Shown here: in pieces, positions 32,157-42,137 of the stretch
Position numbering within the stretch: position 1 is the first letter of the stretch
How the letters are laid out: the number at the start of each line of letters is the position of its first letter
Translations under genes and position numbers: made by a program
Assembly (NCBI GenBank): GCA_022494885.1
Contig: JAGVSM010003725.1
Coordinates: 58,359 to 122,358 of the forward strand
Length of the DNA: 64,000 bases
Source: Micrasema longulum
Taxonomy: Eukaryota; Arthropoda; Insecta; Trichoptera; Brachycentridae
Direction of reading: 5' to 3'
Notes under the pieces: model-generated
What the model was told of the DNA's origin: nothing
Seen by the model: the letters and a program-made list of their open reading frames with translations, nothing else
The model's database searches: none

Positions 32157-32285
32157 ATAAAACAACTTTGTTTTTAACCACTAATTTTTATTTTTCATCG
32201 ACCGGTTTCAAAGCAAACAAGCTTCTTTGTCAAGGTTTACGTAACTAACGTAAAAAAAAAGTGGTTAAAAACAAAGTTGTTTTAT
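32157..32285 (-). mobile_element. Compact Penelope-like terminal fragment, degenerate hammerhead inside perfect inverted ends
   Basis: Perfect 26-base inverted ends at 32157-32182 and 32260-32285 (core AACAACTTTGTTTTTAACCA). Between them the minus strand reads TTGACAAAGAAGC, then GCTTTGAAACCGGTCG. GAAACCGGTC is the 3' half of a hammerhead (palindromic ACCGGT stem III, then C), and AAGC/GCTT can form stem II. The 5' core is TTGACAA instead of CUGANGA and stem I is gone, so it cannot be active as it stands. Confidence 0.55.
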
Positions 32286-33011
32286 TTATTTTATTATAAT
32301 GAATAACCACAAAATTAGTGCTTCAAACATAAACTTTTTTTTTTTTTTTTGCTCAACTGGTTCCAACTTAATTAACTCAGCTTAGAGTATGAAGAGACTG
32401 GAAGTTTATAGTTGTAGAGTGTAAATACGAAGCCGACAAATTCATAGAGTCTGCTAGACAAACTTGATAGTCGATTTCCCCACCAACTAATGCAATCATT
32501 TAGAGAATACCGGGAGTTTAATGCAACAGTGTTATACAAAAGATGGTCAAGTGTATTTTTTTTTTCAAAAATCATGTACATAAAATATACTTACATAACA
32601 TAAGAATGTTTATAAATTAACATACAAATAACATTATTTTTAAGATAGTTAAGAAAATACGCACACAAAAGCTAAATGCTTGTGCGTGGGCCATTTCTTT
32701 TCATGTCACGCGAACCGACATTTTCATCATACTGGCCTATTTTAGACGATCGTAAAAATCGATAAAATTACATAGGGTGGATTGATTTTTATGGTACTCT
32801 TATTATTTTTTTTGATGGCAGGCTAACGCACTAAACAGTATCCTATGAGGCCAACTAATCTCCACTCGATTTTCATTTGCGAAAATTTTAACCGAGAGCA
32901 GTCATTAAATAACTAAATAACAATAAAATTAAAATAACGCTATGCAGATGATATACAGATTTATTTTTATTGTAAACCAGGCGAGAGAAAAGTGCTTGCT
33001 AATTTAATTAA
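32286..33011. other. AT-rich intergenic sequence
   Basis: No gene or repeat recognised apart from poly(T) near 32335-32350. Confidence 0.4.
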
Positions 33012-33335
33012 TTGGTTGGACATGTAGAACGAATGGACAGCGAGAGAACGGCTAAGAATATTTACAATGAAAATGTTGATGGATGCAGAAATAGAGGAAG
33101 ACCGAGAAAGACATGGCATGACCAAATCCAACAAATACTTAAAGATGGACATGTCAAAAGTCGGAATAATCGGTGCGCGTGCATGAGAAGATGTATGAAT
33201 GTAGAGGAAGCGAGATCTGTATGCAAATATAGAGTATTATGGCGTTCTATCCTCTCTGCCTACCCTTACGGGGAAACGGCGTGATGGTTTGTTTGTTTTT
33301 TGTTTGTTTGTTTGCAATCAGAACGTTAATTCAAA
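33012..33335 (+). pseudogene. LINE-A 3' fragment with (GTTT)n tail
   Basis: A frame of 90 codons begins at the GHVERMDSER step, continues RGRPRKTWHDQIQQILKDG and HVKSRNNRCACMRRCMNVEE, and ends ILSAYPYGETA. This is the intact C-terminus of LINE-A, more regular than the copy at 13083. The stop is followed by GGTTTGTTTGTTTTTTGTTT, a (GTTT)n tail, unlike the (TAG)n tail of copies at 13083 and 20108. Confidence 0.85.
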
Positions 33336-33535
33336 ATATTTTTTTATAAATATGCAGCATTTTACATTTTTGTATTCTGACTATTAAAAATCAGGACTTT
33401 TTCTTTTTTAAAAAAATTACGTCTTCATTTTCACAACCTTTTAATATTTATGTGTAAATAATAAATAAAGTTAGTAATTCCTTTAGTTTACCTATGCTAT
33501 TGCCAATAACAAATTTTGTCAAGTGATACTTTTAA

Positions 33536-33722
33536 AAAAGTTACAGAAACATTCGCGTTCTTATGATTTACCCAAATATTTCATTTTTGAGGGTTATTTT
33601 TATCGAGTCGTAAATAACTCAAAATTGGAAAATGTTAATCGAGTTGTGGTAGAGCAGGATTTGAATCTCGAACTTTTGATCCGTGAGTCCGCGTCATTAG
33701 CCACGGAACCGCAACCCGGTCA
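33536..33722 (-). mobile_element. SINE-C copy
   Basis: On the plus strand: ACATTCGCGTTCTTATGATT, GAGTCGTAAATAACTCAAAA, TGGTAGAGCAGGATTTGAAT and CACGGAACCGCAACCCGG. The tRNA-like head is at the right, with the B-box partly eroded. Confidence 0.8.
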
Positions 33723-34689
33723 CTTAAAAATACTTTAGAGAAAAATATTTTAATAGTTTTTTTAAACGAATCGCGAATAACTACAAAATACCCGAACTCC
33801 TGAAATAGTTGTGACATTATACATTAAATAAGAATATTTTCAAAAAACATAAGCTTACGAAAAATTATTTTGAAATTAAAATTGTTGGCTAATTTTTGCT
33901 TAACAACATTTGGTCGGAACGAGATGTTTTGAGTAAATTTTTTAGCTGAGTAGCAATTAAATAAACATTTGAAGAGAGTCGAAGAAATTAAACAGGAAAA
34001 TATACATCAAACAGTGCTTACTTTATATTTATTTTTGTCTCTGCTTCCGAAGTGCAATGGTTATTTGGTAGTCCTTATATGCATTATATACTGGGTTTAA
34101 TTCCCGATCAGTACCACAGATTAACCTGGAAAAATAAAAATCAATTAATATTTTGTTCATAATCGATCAATATATTATATAATTCGTGTGAGGCTACAAT
34201 ACCACACCCGTCCATATTGCATATTACATTTTTAATATGGAATTTACGACTCCTAAAATAAGTCTCATATTTTACACGATGTACTTAAAAAAAGATAAAA
34301 TTTATATTGTTTAAAATTGATATCACTATTACTAGAAGGGTGGGCAGCTATTATGAAGTAGCTACTAGGTGACATTGTGTTTAGTAAATGTTTTTCCACA
34401 ATTTTTCCTTTCCGAAAATATCTTTATTCCACGTAAAGGCAGTGTTAATCTTATATGACAAATTACGTAATCCACATTTAATTAAAATGCTTCGCGAAAT
34501 TATAATAACCAAATTCATTAAAACAAAACTTGCAACGTTTACAATTAAAAATATGTTATAAGTTTATCAAAATAAAATAAGTAATCAACTGTATTTGAAA
34601 GTTCTTTTTTACATTTTGAGATAGTCATATTTGGATTGATATATTTTTGGACTATGGAAGTCTAGGTATTTACAGAGCTCGTGACCAGT
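33723..34689. other. AT-rich intergenic; possible eroded tRNA-derived SINE head at 34040-34135
   Basis: CTTCCGAAGTGCAATGGTTA and GGGTTTAATTCCCGATCAGT resemble A- and B-boxes of a tRNA-derived SINE head. No body is recognisable. The rest is featureless. Confidence 0.35.
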
Positions 34690-34815
34690 CATCAGCTGAT
34701 TTTAGGGATAACTTTTTACACTGTTTTACATTGATGCATATAATGTAAACTCCCGAGGGGGTAAAATCCAGCACTTATTGTCTTCAAAGATTTGGACAGT
34801 AAAAGTATTATTTGC
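34690..34815 (-). mobile_element. Element E end fragment
   Basis: AAACTCCCGAGGGGGTAAAA, TCCAGCACTTATTGTCTTCA and AAGATTTGGACAG are the complement of 19800-19860 in element E. Confidence 0.5.
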
Positions 34816-34952
34816 TGTAGTATTTGGGGAAGTCAAAGTAATTTTCCTGCAGAATAAATATTATTTTTGTAAAATAAATACTTAATTTACAAATGAAAAA
34901 TATTATTGCCCATCCACAAAGAATAATTATGAATTTAATTGACTTAATATTA

Positions 34953-35280
34953 TGTATCTTTTTTGGGTAATACCGTGTATGTTGGATTTGATCCGACGTT
35001 TCGGTTACCATTGCAGGAGCCATCTTCAGGGAAAACTGTGTGTTTTTTAAAGAAATGTATGTATTTATGTACTAGTAATTTGTACCGTGTCACAGTCAGC
35101 AGTAGGCACATTTCTAGTTTTGTAGGAAAGAATAATTATGTTTATGTACTAGTAATTTGTACTGTGTCGCAGCCGAAAGTAGGCACATATCTATTCGTTT
35201 TTGTCATATGTAGTGCTGGGAACCATGTTGAATTTATTTTAGATACATAATATTGATAACAGTGACCGTGAAAACCTTCG
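34953..35280 (-). mobile_element. Penelope-like terminal repeat, copy 2, with 77-base tandem duplication
   Basis: Reverse-complement copy of the block at 1755-1925: GTATCTTTTTTGGGTAATAC, the hammerhead motif, and ATGTACTAGTAATTTGTAC followed by CGTGTCACAG. The segment with ACTAGTAATTTGTAC occurs twice (35071 and 35148), a direct repeat with a period of about 77 bases not seen at 1.75 kb. Coding sequence is absent. Confidence 0.65.
34988..35036 (-). ncRNA. Hammerhead ribozyme motif, copy 2
   Basis: On the minus strand: CTGAAGA (intact CUGANGA; complement at 35023-35029), a stem II region starting TGGCTCC and ending GGTAACC, then GAAACGTC (complement of 34995-35002). GAA is core, ACGU is a minimal self-complementary stem III and C is the cleavage-site base. 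Adjacent TCC and GGA can begin stem I. Stem II is imperfect. Hammerheads of this minimal type are known from Penelope-like elements. Confidence 0.65.
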
Positions 35281-36030
35281 CACCTATTTAATTGACTTAG
35301 TTCGCGAAGTCAATTAAAGCATATACCTAAGATTTGCTACAATATTAAAAACTATTTAGAAAAAAAAAACGTGTTTAATATACATTTACTCCAAATGTTA
35401 TTATTATTATTGATAACTTATATAACGCCATATTCGTCATTTCAATAGCGCTTTACTAAGTGATTCTATGAATACTGATTTTGATTCTTATTTTAAAATA
35501 TTATGTTTATTGAAAATAAAAATACATTTACTCTCCTAAAACGGGGAAGCAGGCAATATATACATATCATTAATTTATTTCTTTTAAAAGGATGAATGTA
35601 AATAGATAAATAAATGGATTTCTAGTTTAAATAGCAATGACATAGGATTTATATATTTGTGCTACATTTATTATTAATTTGTGTCCATTTTTTTATTTTT
35701 TTTAAATCTGGAAGTAGGGCACACACAAACATATACTTAGCAATATTACTCTAGCAATAATACGGTATATACATGTACATCATTAATAAATAATTTTATA
35801 TGTATTATCTAAGTTTCTACCTTCTTCTATCTATGTCTATTTATTAAGTTTGGGAAACTATCAAAATGGATAAAAATGTTTTATTTAAGTAAATTATATT
35901 TATGACAAAAATAACTTTAAAAAATTCATTATTTAGGCCTTAGAACGAGGAAGCTATCCCTAGATCGGCAGTTTAGATGACTCACCGCAAAAACAAAAAA
36001 TATGTTTAAAAAAAAATATTAAAAATTTGG
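35281..36030. other. AT-rich intergenic sequence
   Basis: Nothing recognised. Confidence 0.4.
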
Positions 36031-36175
36031 CAACCTCTGTGGTGTAATGAATAAGACGCTTAACTCACACACGGAAGGCTCCGAGTTCGATTCCTAACAA
36101 GAACGCAATAATTAAATTTGATTTTTCTGAAGGGTGTTGTGATTGGGTCTTCTGGCCTGTCGCGGTGTAAAAAAA
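36031..36175 (+). mobile_element. SINE-A copy
   Basis: CAACCTCTGTGGTGTAATGA, AAGACGCTTAACTCACACAC, GGAAGGCTCCGAGTTCGATT, GAACGCAATAATT and TTCTGGCCTGTCGCGGTGTA with an A-run. Full length with scattered substitutions. Confidence 0.8.
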
Positions 36176-36569
36176 CAATTTATTTTGTTATCATACGCTG
36201 CAGATTTATTCAAATGGCTGTAATGTTTTTTGAAAGGTGTGATGAATATTTAATTAAATAAATATGTTAATGCGTTGGGAAAAGTTTAACACGGGATGGA
36301 AAATAATTAAATTATGAATAAAACATGACGAGCATATTGAAATTTTCTTGCGCCAGACTCGCTGAACTTAAAACATTCTAAGCTCGTCGGAAGCGACAGA
36401 CTGGAAAATGTGCTCCGTAATACGAATAACTTAAATTAACTGCAATTTGTAGAAGGAAATGAAATGCGGCTGCGGAGACTCATTTACATAAAATGGAGGT
36501 CCAGAGAATACATTTCTGAGCACGGAACATAATACTTTTATAAATTAAGACATTTTCTGTAAGATGCAA
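36176..36569. other. Intergenic sequence
   Basis: Nothing recognised. Confidence 0.4.
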
Positions 36570-37300
36570 TCTATAATAATAATAAAAAATTTGGACAATT
36601 TTTATAGCGCCGTTTTCGTAAGTTATCACTTCAAGGGCGCTGTACATTATACTTAAATAAAAAAATAAGGTCTATCTACAGGCTAACTCTTAATTACTAT
36701 TTACTAACAGACAAATATTACAAATCTTGTACTACACATAATATTGTACTTCTAACAATTACATCTACAAAGTAGCACTTTAAGCGTCAGGAAACGATTT
36801 CACAAATAATCAAGTTTTTATTTTTTTTCTGAAAAGGGATTCAGTTGCACAATTTCAAACTTCTGAAAGCAGAGCATTCCACGCCAAAGGTCCGGCCATT
36901 GCAAAAGCCCTATCGCCAAATTTGGAACTCTGGTTGCGTGAATGGGGTTGTATCACCTTCCCTACAGCAGAACAGGAGGCTGAGCGAAGAGGGGGGTGCC
37001 TATCTGCCAGCTCGTCCGGAACCCAGAGTTCCTTAAGGTATTGAGGAGCCGTGTTATGCATCGCCTTGTACATTAACCAACACAGCTTGTACTCGACCCT
37101 CTCTGGAAAACGTAACCAGTGAAGACTTTGAAGCAACGGTGTAATGTGATCGTACTTTTATACACCAAATATTAACCTGGCAGCTGCATTCAGAATGGAC
37201 TGCAATCGCTCCATTTTATATTTAGGTAAGCCAGCATATATTCCATTGCAATAATCGTCTCTTGATATCACAAATGCGTTCCATTTCTACCATTAGTAGA
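36570..37300 (-). pseudogene. L2-like LINE: RT C-terminal region plus 3' UTR and tail
   Basis: On the minus strand the translation runs SRDDYCNGIYAGLPKYKMER, LQSILNAAARLIFGV, one stop, KYDHITPLLQSLHWLRFPER, VEYKLCWLMYKAMHNTAPQY, LRSAS and FGDRAFAMAGPLAWNALLSE. The order DYCN-x-LYxGLP, LQxxxNAAARL, HITPLLxxLHWLP, Y-K-x-LxxYKALxxxAPxYL, GxRAFxxAxPxxWNxLP is diagnostic of the C-terminal part of L2/Rex1/CR1-group LINE polyproteins. One stop is visible. The 3' UTR ends at about 36570 with GCGCCGTTTTCGTAAGTTAT in plus orientation; on the element strand this is the GTACAGCGCC... GGCGCTATAAAAATT-type tail with AAT triplets. The same tail is found at 27925, 31045, 52770 (minus) and 63570. The RT core is absent (5'-truncated). 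Confidence 0.85.
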
Positions 37301-37718
37301 GTACCATTTTGAAAATATATGGATACGACCATTTTTTAACGTTTATTTTTATTTACTCATTTCATAGTTTTTTACAATATACAGAGGTTCTTTGTTTCAG
37401 GTCTCAAATAGCTAAAAATTGCATGTATTCAAGCGGGACCTTTTTGTCACACGCGTTTTCATTGGATGATGCCAAAACAATTAAAATTGATGCAAATTGT
37501 GACAAATATATATTTACATTACAAAAAATAACGAGATATAATCAAAACGAAAAAATATTACGCCAAAGAAACAATTCACATGTTATCAAAATGTCTAGTT
37601 TTTATCCACATGTTCACCAGCATTGCAACTGACAGACGCTTTTACGTCAGAGTCTAACATGTTCAAAAACCTGTGACGTGAAATGCCTCTGAAAAAAGGC
37701 AGCTCCGCTTGGAGGTAC
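37301..37718. other. Intergenic; open frame 37309-37632 unassigned
   Basis: A 107-codon plus-strand frame has no recognisable domain and AT-driven composition. Not called as a gene. Confidence 0.35.
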
Positions 37719-37825
37719 ACTAATGTTTTTTTATTCATTTCATTTCATTTTTTTGAAAATGAAAAAAATGAAAATTTTCAAAAAAATGAAATGAAATGAA
37801 AAAAATGAAATGAAAAACTAATGTT
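37719..37825. repeat. Simple-sequence hairpin flanked by a 9-base direct repeat
   Basis: Arms 37734-37760 and 37774-37800 are perfect complements over 27 bases (TTCATTTCATTTCATTTTTT...), with a 13-base loop. ACTAATGTT occurs at 37719-37727 and 37817-37825. The sequence is a (TTCAT)n-like simple repeat folded on itself. Confidence 0.7.
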
Positions 37826-38340
37826 AATGCCCGTTATACACCGTGTTTTAATATTTCGTAGGGTTATATTCTTAATGAAAAACCAGAGCCCCAATTACGT
37901 TGGGAAGTCAAAAGAGTTATCTCCAATAATATCAATATTTTTCTAATCGATATTACTTTATATGCGATTAATTACCTATTGTCTAATTACTATCGTTAAA
38001 ATATAAATCATAATATTCAATAAATTCCTTACATTTACAAGCAAACTGGATCTCGTTTGTGTTATTTGCTTTTTCTTTTATTGTTTCCTTTCTAGTTTTA
38101 TGTTATTTACTGTATTTACATGTTTAAAATAGACTTAGACCGTAAATTTATTAAAATTAAAATAAATATAAAACAACAATTTATCTAAATTCTACAGCCA
38201 CTTTGTGGGGTAGGCAGATTTATTTTTTAATATTCTTAATTTTAAACATATTGTGTAGTTGGTTAACAAAGAACAAGATTACTTTAAATACAAAAGATAG
38301 ATAAAAAAATAAAACGTAATAATAATTTTCATAAGAAATC
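37826..38340. other. MITE-H fragment and LINE tail
   Basis: GAGCCCCAATTACGTTGGGA at 37888 with AGTTATCTCC marks a MITE-H end; the far end is not found. Bases 38045-38165 resemble a LINE 3' end (TAGACTTAGACCGTAAATTT, then AAAATAAATA). The remainder is AT-rich. Confidence 0.5.
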
Positions 38341-38850
38341 TCAATAAACGTAAAAAACGCTTCCAAAATATTTTGAATACGTCCAAATGTTTGAAGACAG
38401 GCTGAATTTTACTTTCTGGGAGTTAAGATTGAAATTGATTGCAACAGGAATGGAAAACATTTTTGATTTATAACAATTAATAACACTAGCGGTACAATTA
38501 TGAACCGCTCTCGCGGCCATAGAAAACACTTTTATCTCGCGTATTTTGTGCTTTTATTACGGCCGCGAGAGCGTTTGGAATATCACCCCAGGTGTTGCCT
38601 AGTAGGTGAAATAATTCAGCCAGATAAATCTCATTCACATCAATAAAGGTTTCAGCTCTTTTACTCCATAAAAGTAAACAGATTGAAGAGTTAAGGAAAT
38701 GTGATGTTTTAACATAGGCAGAATAGTGACTGTTACCCAGTGTGAAAAGTGGCGACTTAAACCAGCCAATGACAGGTCGTAAGCCCTGCAAATGCCTAGA
38801 CTTACATTTTTCCTTTTTAAAATGTTTTCTCTTACTGTTGCAGAAGATAT
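38341..38850 (+). mobile_element. Element E, copy 2
   Basis: Shares with 19793-20107 the start CCAAAATATTTTGAATACGT, AGACAGGCTGAATTTTAC, and the right part GTGAAAAGTGGCGACTTAAA, CCAGCCAATGACAGGTCGTA and AAGCCCTGCAAATGCCTAGA. Inverted blocks GCAACAGGAATGGAAAACAT (38441) and its counterpart before CTGTTGCAGA (38845) mark ends. A separate internal inverted repeat, CGCTCTCGCGGCC (38502-38514) with GGCCGCGAGAGCG (38561-38573), is a GC-rich hairpin not seen in the first copy. Confidence 0.65.
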
Positions 38851-38876
38851 TTTTCAATTTAGAAAATAAATAAATA

Positions 38877-39211
38877 CAGTAAAACTCAAATTATCAAGAT
38901 TAATAAGTGCCAGACGTTATCCGGATATGCAGAAATCCGAATAATTGGATTAACCATTAAATTAAGGAGGATGTCAATGATTTGAAAGAAAACACAAAAT
39001 TGACACTGAGATTACTTTTTGATTGTTTTTAAAAAAAATACAGAGAATCGAAATCGCATTAAAAACTTACTTAAATATGTCTAACTAAGTTAGCTGCTTT
39101 GACGCCAGCGCCCTTTTTAATATGAACTCTCCTTTATTTTTAATTTCCTTATAATGATCCGGATATTTGGCAATCCGGATGGCTGGATTTCGGATAAACG
39201 GAGTTTTACAA
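38877..39211. mobile_element. pogo/Tigger-like MITE, about 335 bases
   Basis: Starts after TA with CAGTAAAACTCAAATTATCA; near the end is GGATTTCGGATAAACGGAGT then TTTAC. CAGT(A/C)(A/G)AACTC ends with subterminal TTATCCG(A/G)AT blocks are typical of pogo/Tigger elements, which target TA. The right terminal few bases are degraded and the right TA is not clear. No transposase. Confidence 0.6.
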
Positions 39212-39659
39212 ACATAAATCTAATCTCGATGCAATTTATCTATAAACTTTAATGGCTGATATTGTATTTTTTGGTAGAGAGCCGTAGGTACTCCTTTTTT
39301 CATCGTGCAAGTTTCAAGGGACCTTTTTTTTATTTTTATATTAATCAAGTTTTTACGTTTTTTTTTTACAATATACATAAGAGGTAAATAGAGTATTAAA
39401 AAAAATATAGGATAATTACACAGCAATGAAATATATCAATAGTGAAAATTGTAAACAAAAAAATCCCACAAAGGCATGGGTATACAAAAAAATGATAATT
39501 AATTTTTGTTCCTATAATAAATAGACGGTTTTAATATTTTTGTGTAACATAGAAAGAGAACGTAAAGTTTTCTGTAAAAGATTATATGGTACTTTTTTAT
39601 AGTAATTAAAAAGGAAATGAAAAATATTTAAAAAAAAACATAAAAATATTCCTTATTAT
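39212..39659. other. AT-rich intergenic sequence
   Basis: Long poly(A/T) runs, nothing recognised. Confidence 0.4.
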
Positions 39660-40710
39660 TAAAGGGCAACAAAATATATCATGGAAAAAAAGAGTTTATA
39701 TCTTTAGTTTGAATCCAAGATAGAGCGTGTTTTTTAAAAGAAGGAGATTTTAAAAGGTTGGGATCAATGAAATATTATCAGTAAAAAAAGAATAATAAAG
39801 TTTTGGGCCTATAAAATATTTATGTCTCTGTGCGACCTCGTTTTACAATGTGGTATTTCTAACACACGATTCCTTCTTTGACTTGATCTATTTGAATTAC
39901 TTGTAAATAAATTTTGGTTCTTAAATAAACATTTTAAACATTGAAAACAATATATTTGTCTTATATCTAAAAGTTTAGCTTCTTGGAACAATTCGAAAGA
40001 GAGAAAAGTGCGATTTTTGTGAAGCATTATTTTTAATTTAAATTTTTGAATCGTTTCTAATGGTTTAATATGGTTGTTGTAAGCTCCCCCCATCCAATTA
40101 TTCCATAGGAACGCGACGACTGTACAAGTGCATAATATACAATTTTAATAGTATTTAGTTGGGCGTAAATACTTAGCCGTTTAATAAAACACATGTTTAT
40201 ATTATCTCAGTTTATTAACAAATATTTCAAGATGATTGGTCCATTTAAGTTGACGATTACTCCTAGGTATTTTATGCACCTTTCAGACTTCATGTTTTCG
40301 CAGTTATGTCAAGATTACAATATTTATTATAAAACATTGCATTACGGGAAGAAGAAGGGGAAGATGATTTTGAGTTAGAAAATGGAAAAAACAGTGTTTT
40401 ATTAAAATTTAGCGAGAGAAGATTTCGTTCTAACCACTCCTTGACAATAGTTATACATATATTGGCTTTTTTGAGATATTATTCCAGGTATCACTTTGTA
40501 CAATTATTGCAGTATCATCTGCATAAGAAACTAATGTACCAGGGACAGCTATACTACAAATATCATTAATATATATAAGAAACAACAAAGTGTTGAGAAC
40601 CATTCCTTGTGGGACTCCGTGTATAACAGTTTTTGTATTACTAACATCAATTCCGATCCTGGTACATTGCATTCTATTTGCTAGGTAACTTTCAAAAAAC
40701 ACATTTTGTT
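39660..40710 (-). pseudogene. LINE with RT catalytic core, CR1/Jockey group, frameshifted
   Basis: The most complete LINE reverse transcriptase in the window. Minus-strand frame 40702-40451: FFESYLANRMQ, then HGVPQGMVLNTLLFLIYIND (RT block with PQG), then YADDTAII with the two catalytic Asp at about 40514-40522. After a frame change: WLERNLLSLNFNKT and SERCIKYLGVIVN. A further change leads to YALVQSSRSYGIIGWGGAYN and frame 40093-39809 (LETIQKFKLKIMLHKNRTFL; ELFQEAKLLDIRQIYCF), ending near GPKLYYSFFTDNISLIP. This is the normal order of a Jockey/CR1-type polyprotein from the RT core to the C-terminus. At least two frameshifts and several stops make it dead; the endonuclease and RT N-terminal part are missing. 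Confidence 0.85.
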
Positions 40711-41307
40711 TACGTTATGTTGATATTTAATAAAAATTTTGATCAAAGTGCATGTTGTCTTCGTAAAATGCTTAAGATTCTATGGAATGAACAGTAGCGG
40801 TTCTTGACCCATTATACTCGTACATTACCATCTCGCATTACAAATGAATCAATGAAATCTTCGGTTCAAAGTCGCTTGGCATACAAAGTCGTTTTGGACA
40901 CAAACACACTGGATTGAATTGAGTTATTCGCACACGATTTACATCTTACGGAGCACTTGCTCCCGATGTTTGTGTATTCAACAGGTTAGAGGTTTTTTAT
41001 AATCCATTTATTATACACGTGGATTCCGAGTATAATAAAAACAACATTCGTTTACTACGTGTATGAAATATTTCTATTGAAAGGTGAGTACATCCCCAAG
41101 GGAGCTTAGCGAAAATGATTCCATTCAGTATTATTGATATTTAAAGCATTTACTTTGTGGTCAAACATTTTACTAAATATTTGCATATTTATTTTAATAT
41201 TCTTTTTTAGAAATATTTTTACATTTGAGAATAAACAAAGAAGACTAACTTAATAAACAGAGATAATTAACAAAATATTCAGACAGTTTTAAACACTACG
41301 TTTATAA
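40711..41307. other. Intergenic sequence
   Basis: Nothing recognised. The sequence upstream of the RT core does not continue the LINE frame in any visible way. Confidence 0.4.
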
Positions 41308-41695
41308 TTCATTTAAGTACGTCTGTATTATTTATATTACAAAACGCACAATGAAAATAACAAAAACCTAACATAAGCTTTACACTTGTGGAGCAGTTGA
41401 TTAAATATTGGTTTGGACGAATGAGACAATCCATTTTACTTCTACCTAGCTCCACTATCCATTTTTTTATAGCCCTTTTAAACATTTTCTCGTTACTAAT
41501 TGTTTTAATAGATAGTGGAAGTAGGTTGTAGATTTTTATTGAATAATACTCAAAATCCCTTTGTCCGAAAGTGGTATGAGTTTGTATTTGTTTAACTTGT
41601 CTTTGTGTTGAGGATCTAGTGATTACATTATTTGTATGTGATGTATTGTTGGGGTTATGTCTTTCATTTGAGTAATTTTTGAATCTGTAAGTAAG
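41308..41695 (-). pseudogene. LINE RT C-terminal remnant, open for about 125 codons without a start
   Basis: On the minus strand a frame open from about 41693 to a stop at about 41308 reads YRFKNYSNERHN, then VKQIQTHTTFGQRDFEYYSI, KIYNLLPLSIKTISNEKMFK and RAIKKWIVELG. The FGQR-x-F-x-YYSIKIYN-x-LP-x-x-IK and FK-x-x-x-KKW pattern is the usual C-terminal end of Jockey/CR1-type LINE polyproteins (G-x-x-xxYxGPxxWNxLPxxI...FKxxLKxWL). It lacks the YADD core. The Penelope-like hammerhead sequence starts right at its truncated 5' edge (41696), so one inserted in or recombined with the other. Confidence 0.75.
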
Positions 41696-41718
41696 TATAT
41701 AACCACTAACTGACTTTT

Positions 41719-41766
41719 CTATGTCAACCGGTTTCGAGAGGTACCCGTCTCTTCGTCAGGACATCA
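41719..41766 (-). ncRNA. Hammerhead ribozyme motif, best copy
   Basis: Minus-strand order: ATGTC (stem I, 5' side), CTGACGA (CUGANGA core, complement of 41753-41759), an extra A, GAGA...TCTC (4-pair stem II), GAA, ACCGGT (palindromic stem III), T (cleavage-site base), GACAT (stem I, 3' side). ATGTC and GACAT pair perfectly over 5 bases. All core bases match the consensus except one extra A before stem II. The palindromic stem III suits a dimeric mode of cleavage, as described for minimal hammerheads of Penelope-like elements. Not experimentally shown here. Confidence 0.75.
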
Positions 41767-42137
41767 ATTAAACCAGCATGCAAAATCCATAATACACCTT
41801 CACCATAGTTGTTGCACAAAAATGTAAAACATTTTAATAGGCAACCTTTACATGCGCTGATTAGGTTATAAAATATTTTCATAACCTTTAGATTCTATTC
41901 AGTATTGACTTTTATTTGACTTAGTTTTTTTTTCTTCAGAAAAACAAATTATTATGTCATCACATTATAAGGATTCATTTCAATGATTTGGAGAACGTTG
42001 TGGGTTGGAAAAGGATAGAATGCCACAATAGTCTATCTTTACAGACATCGCTTCCTTTATATAATATGCACGCACGCTGGTCAAGTATTCCGATTTTTAC
42101 ATTTGAATTTTAAGTATTTGTTGAATTTTACGACTCC
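41767..42137. other. Intergenic sequence
   Basis: Nothing recognised beyond the edge of the Penelope-like fragment. Confidence 0.4.
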
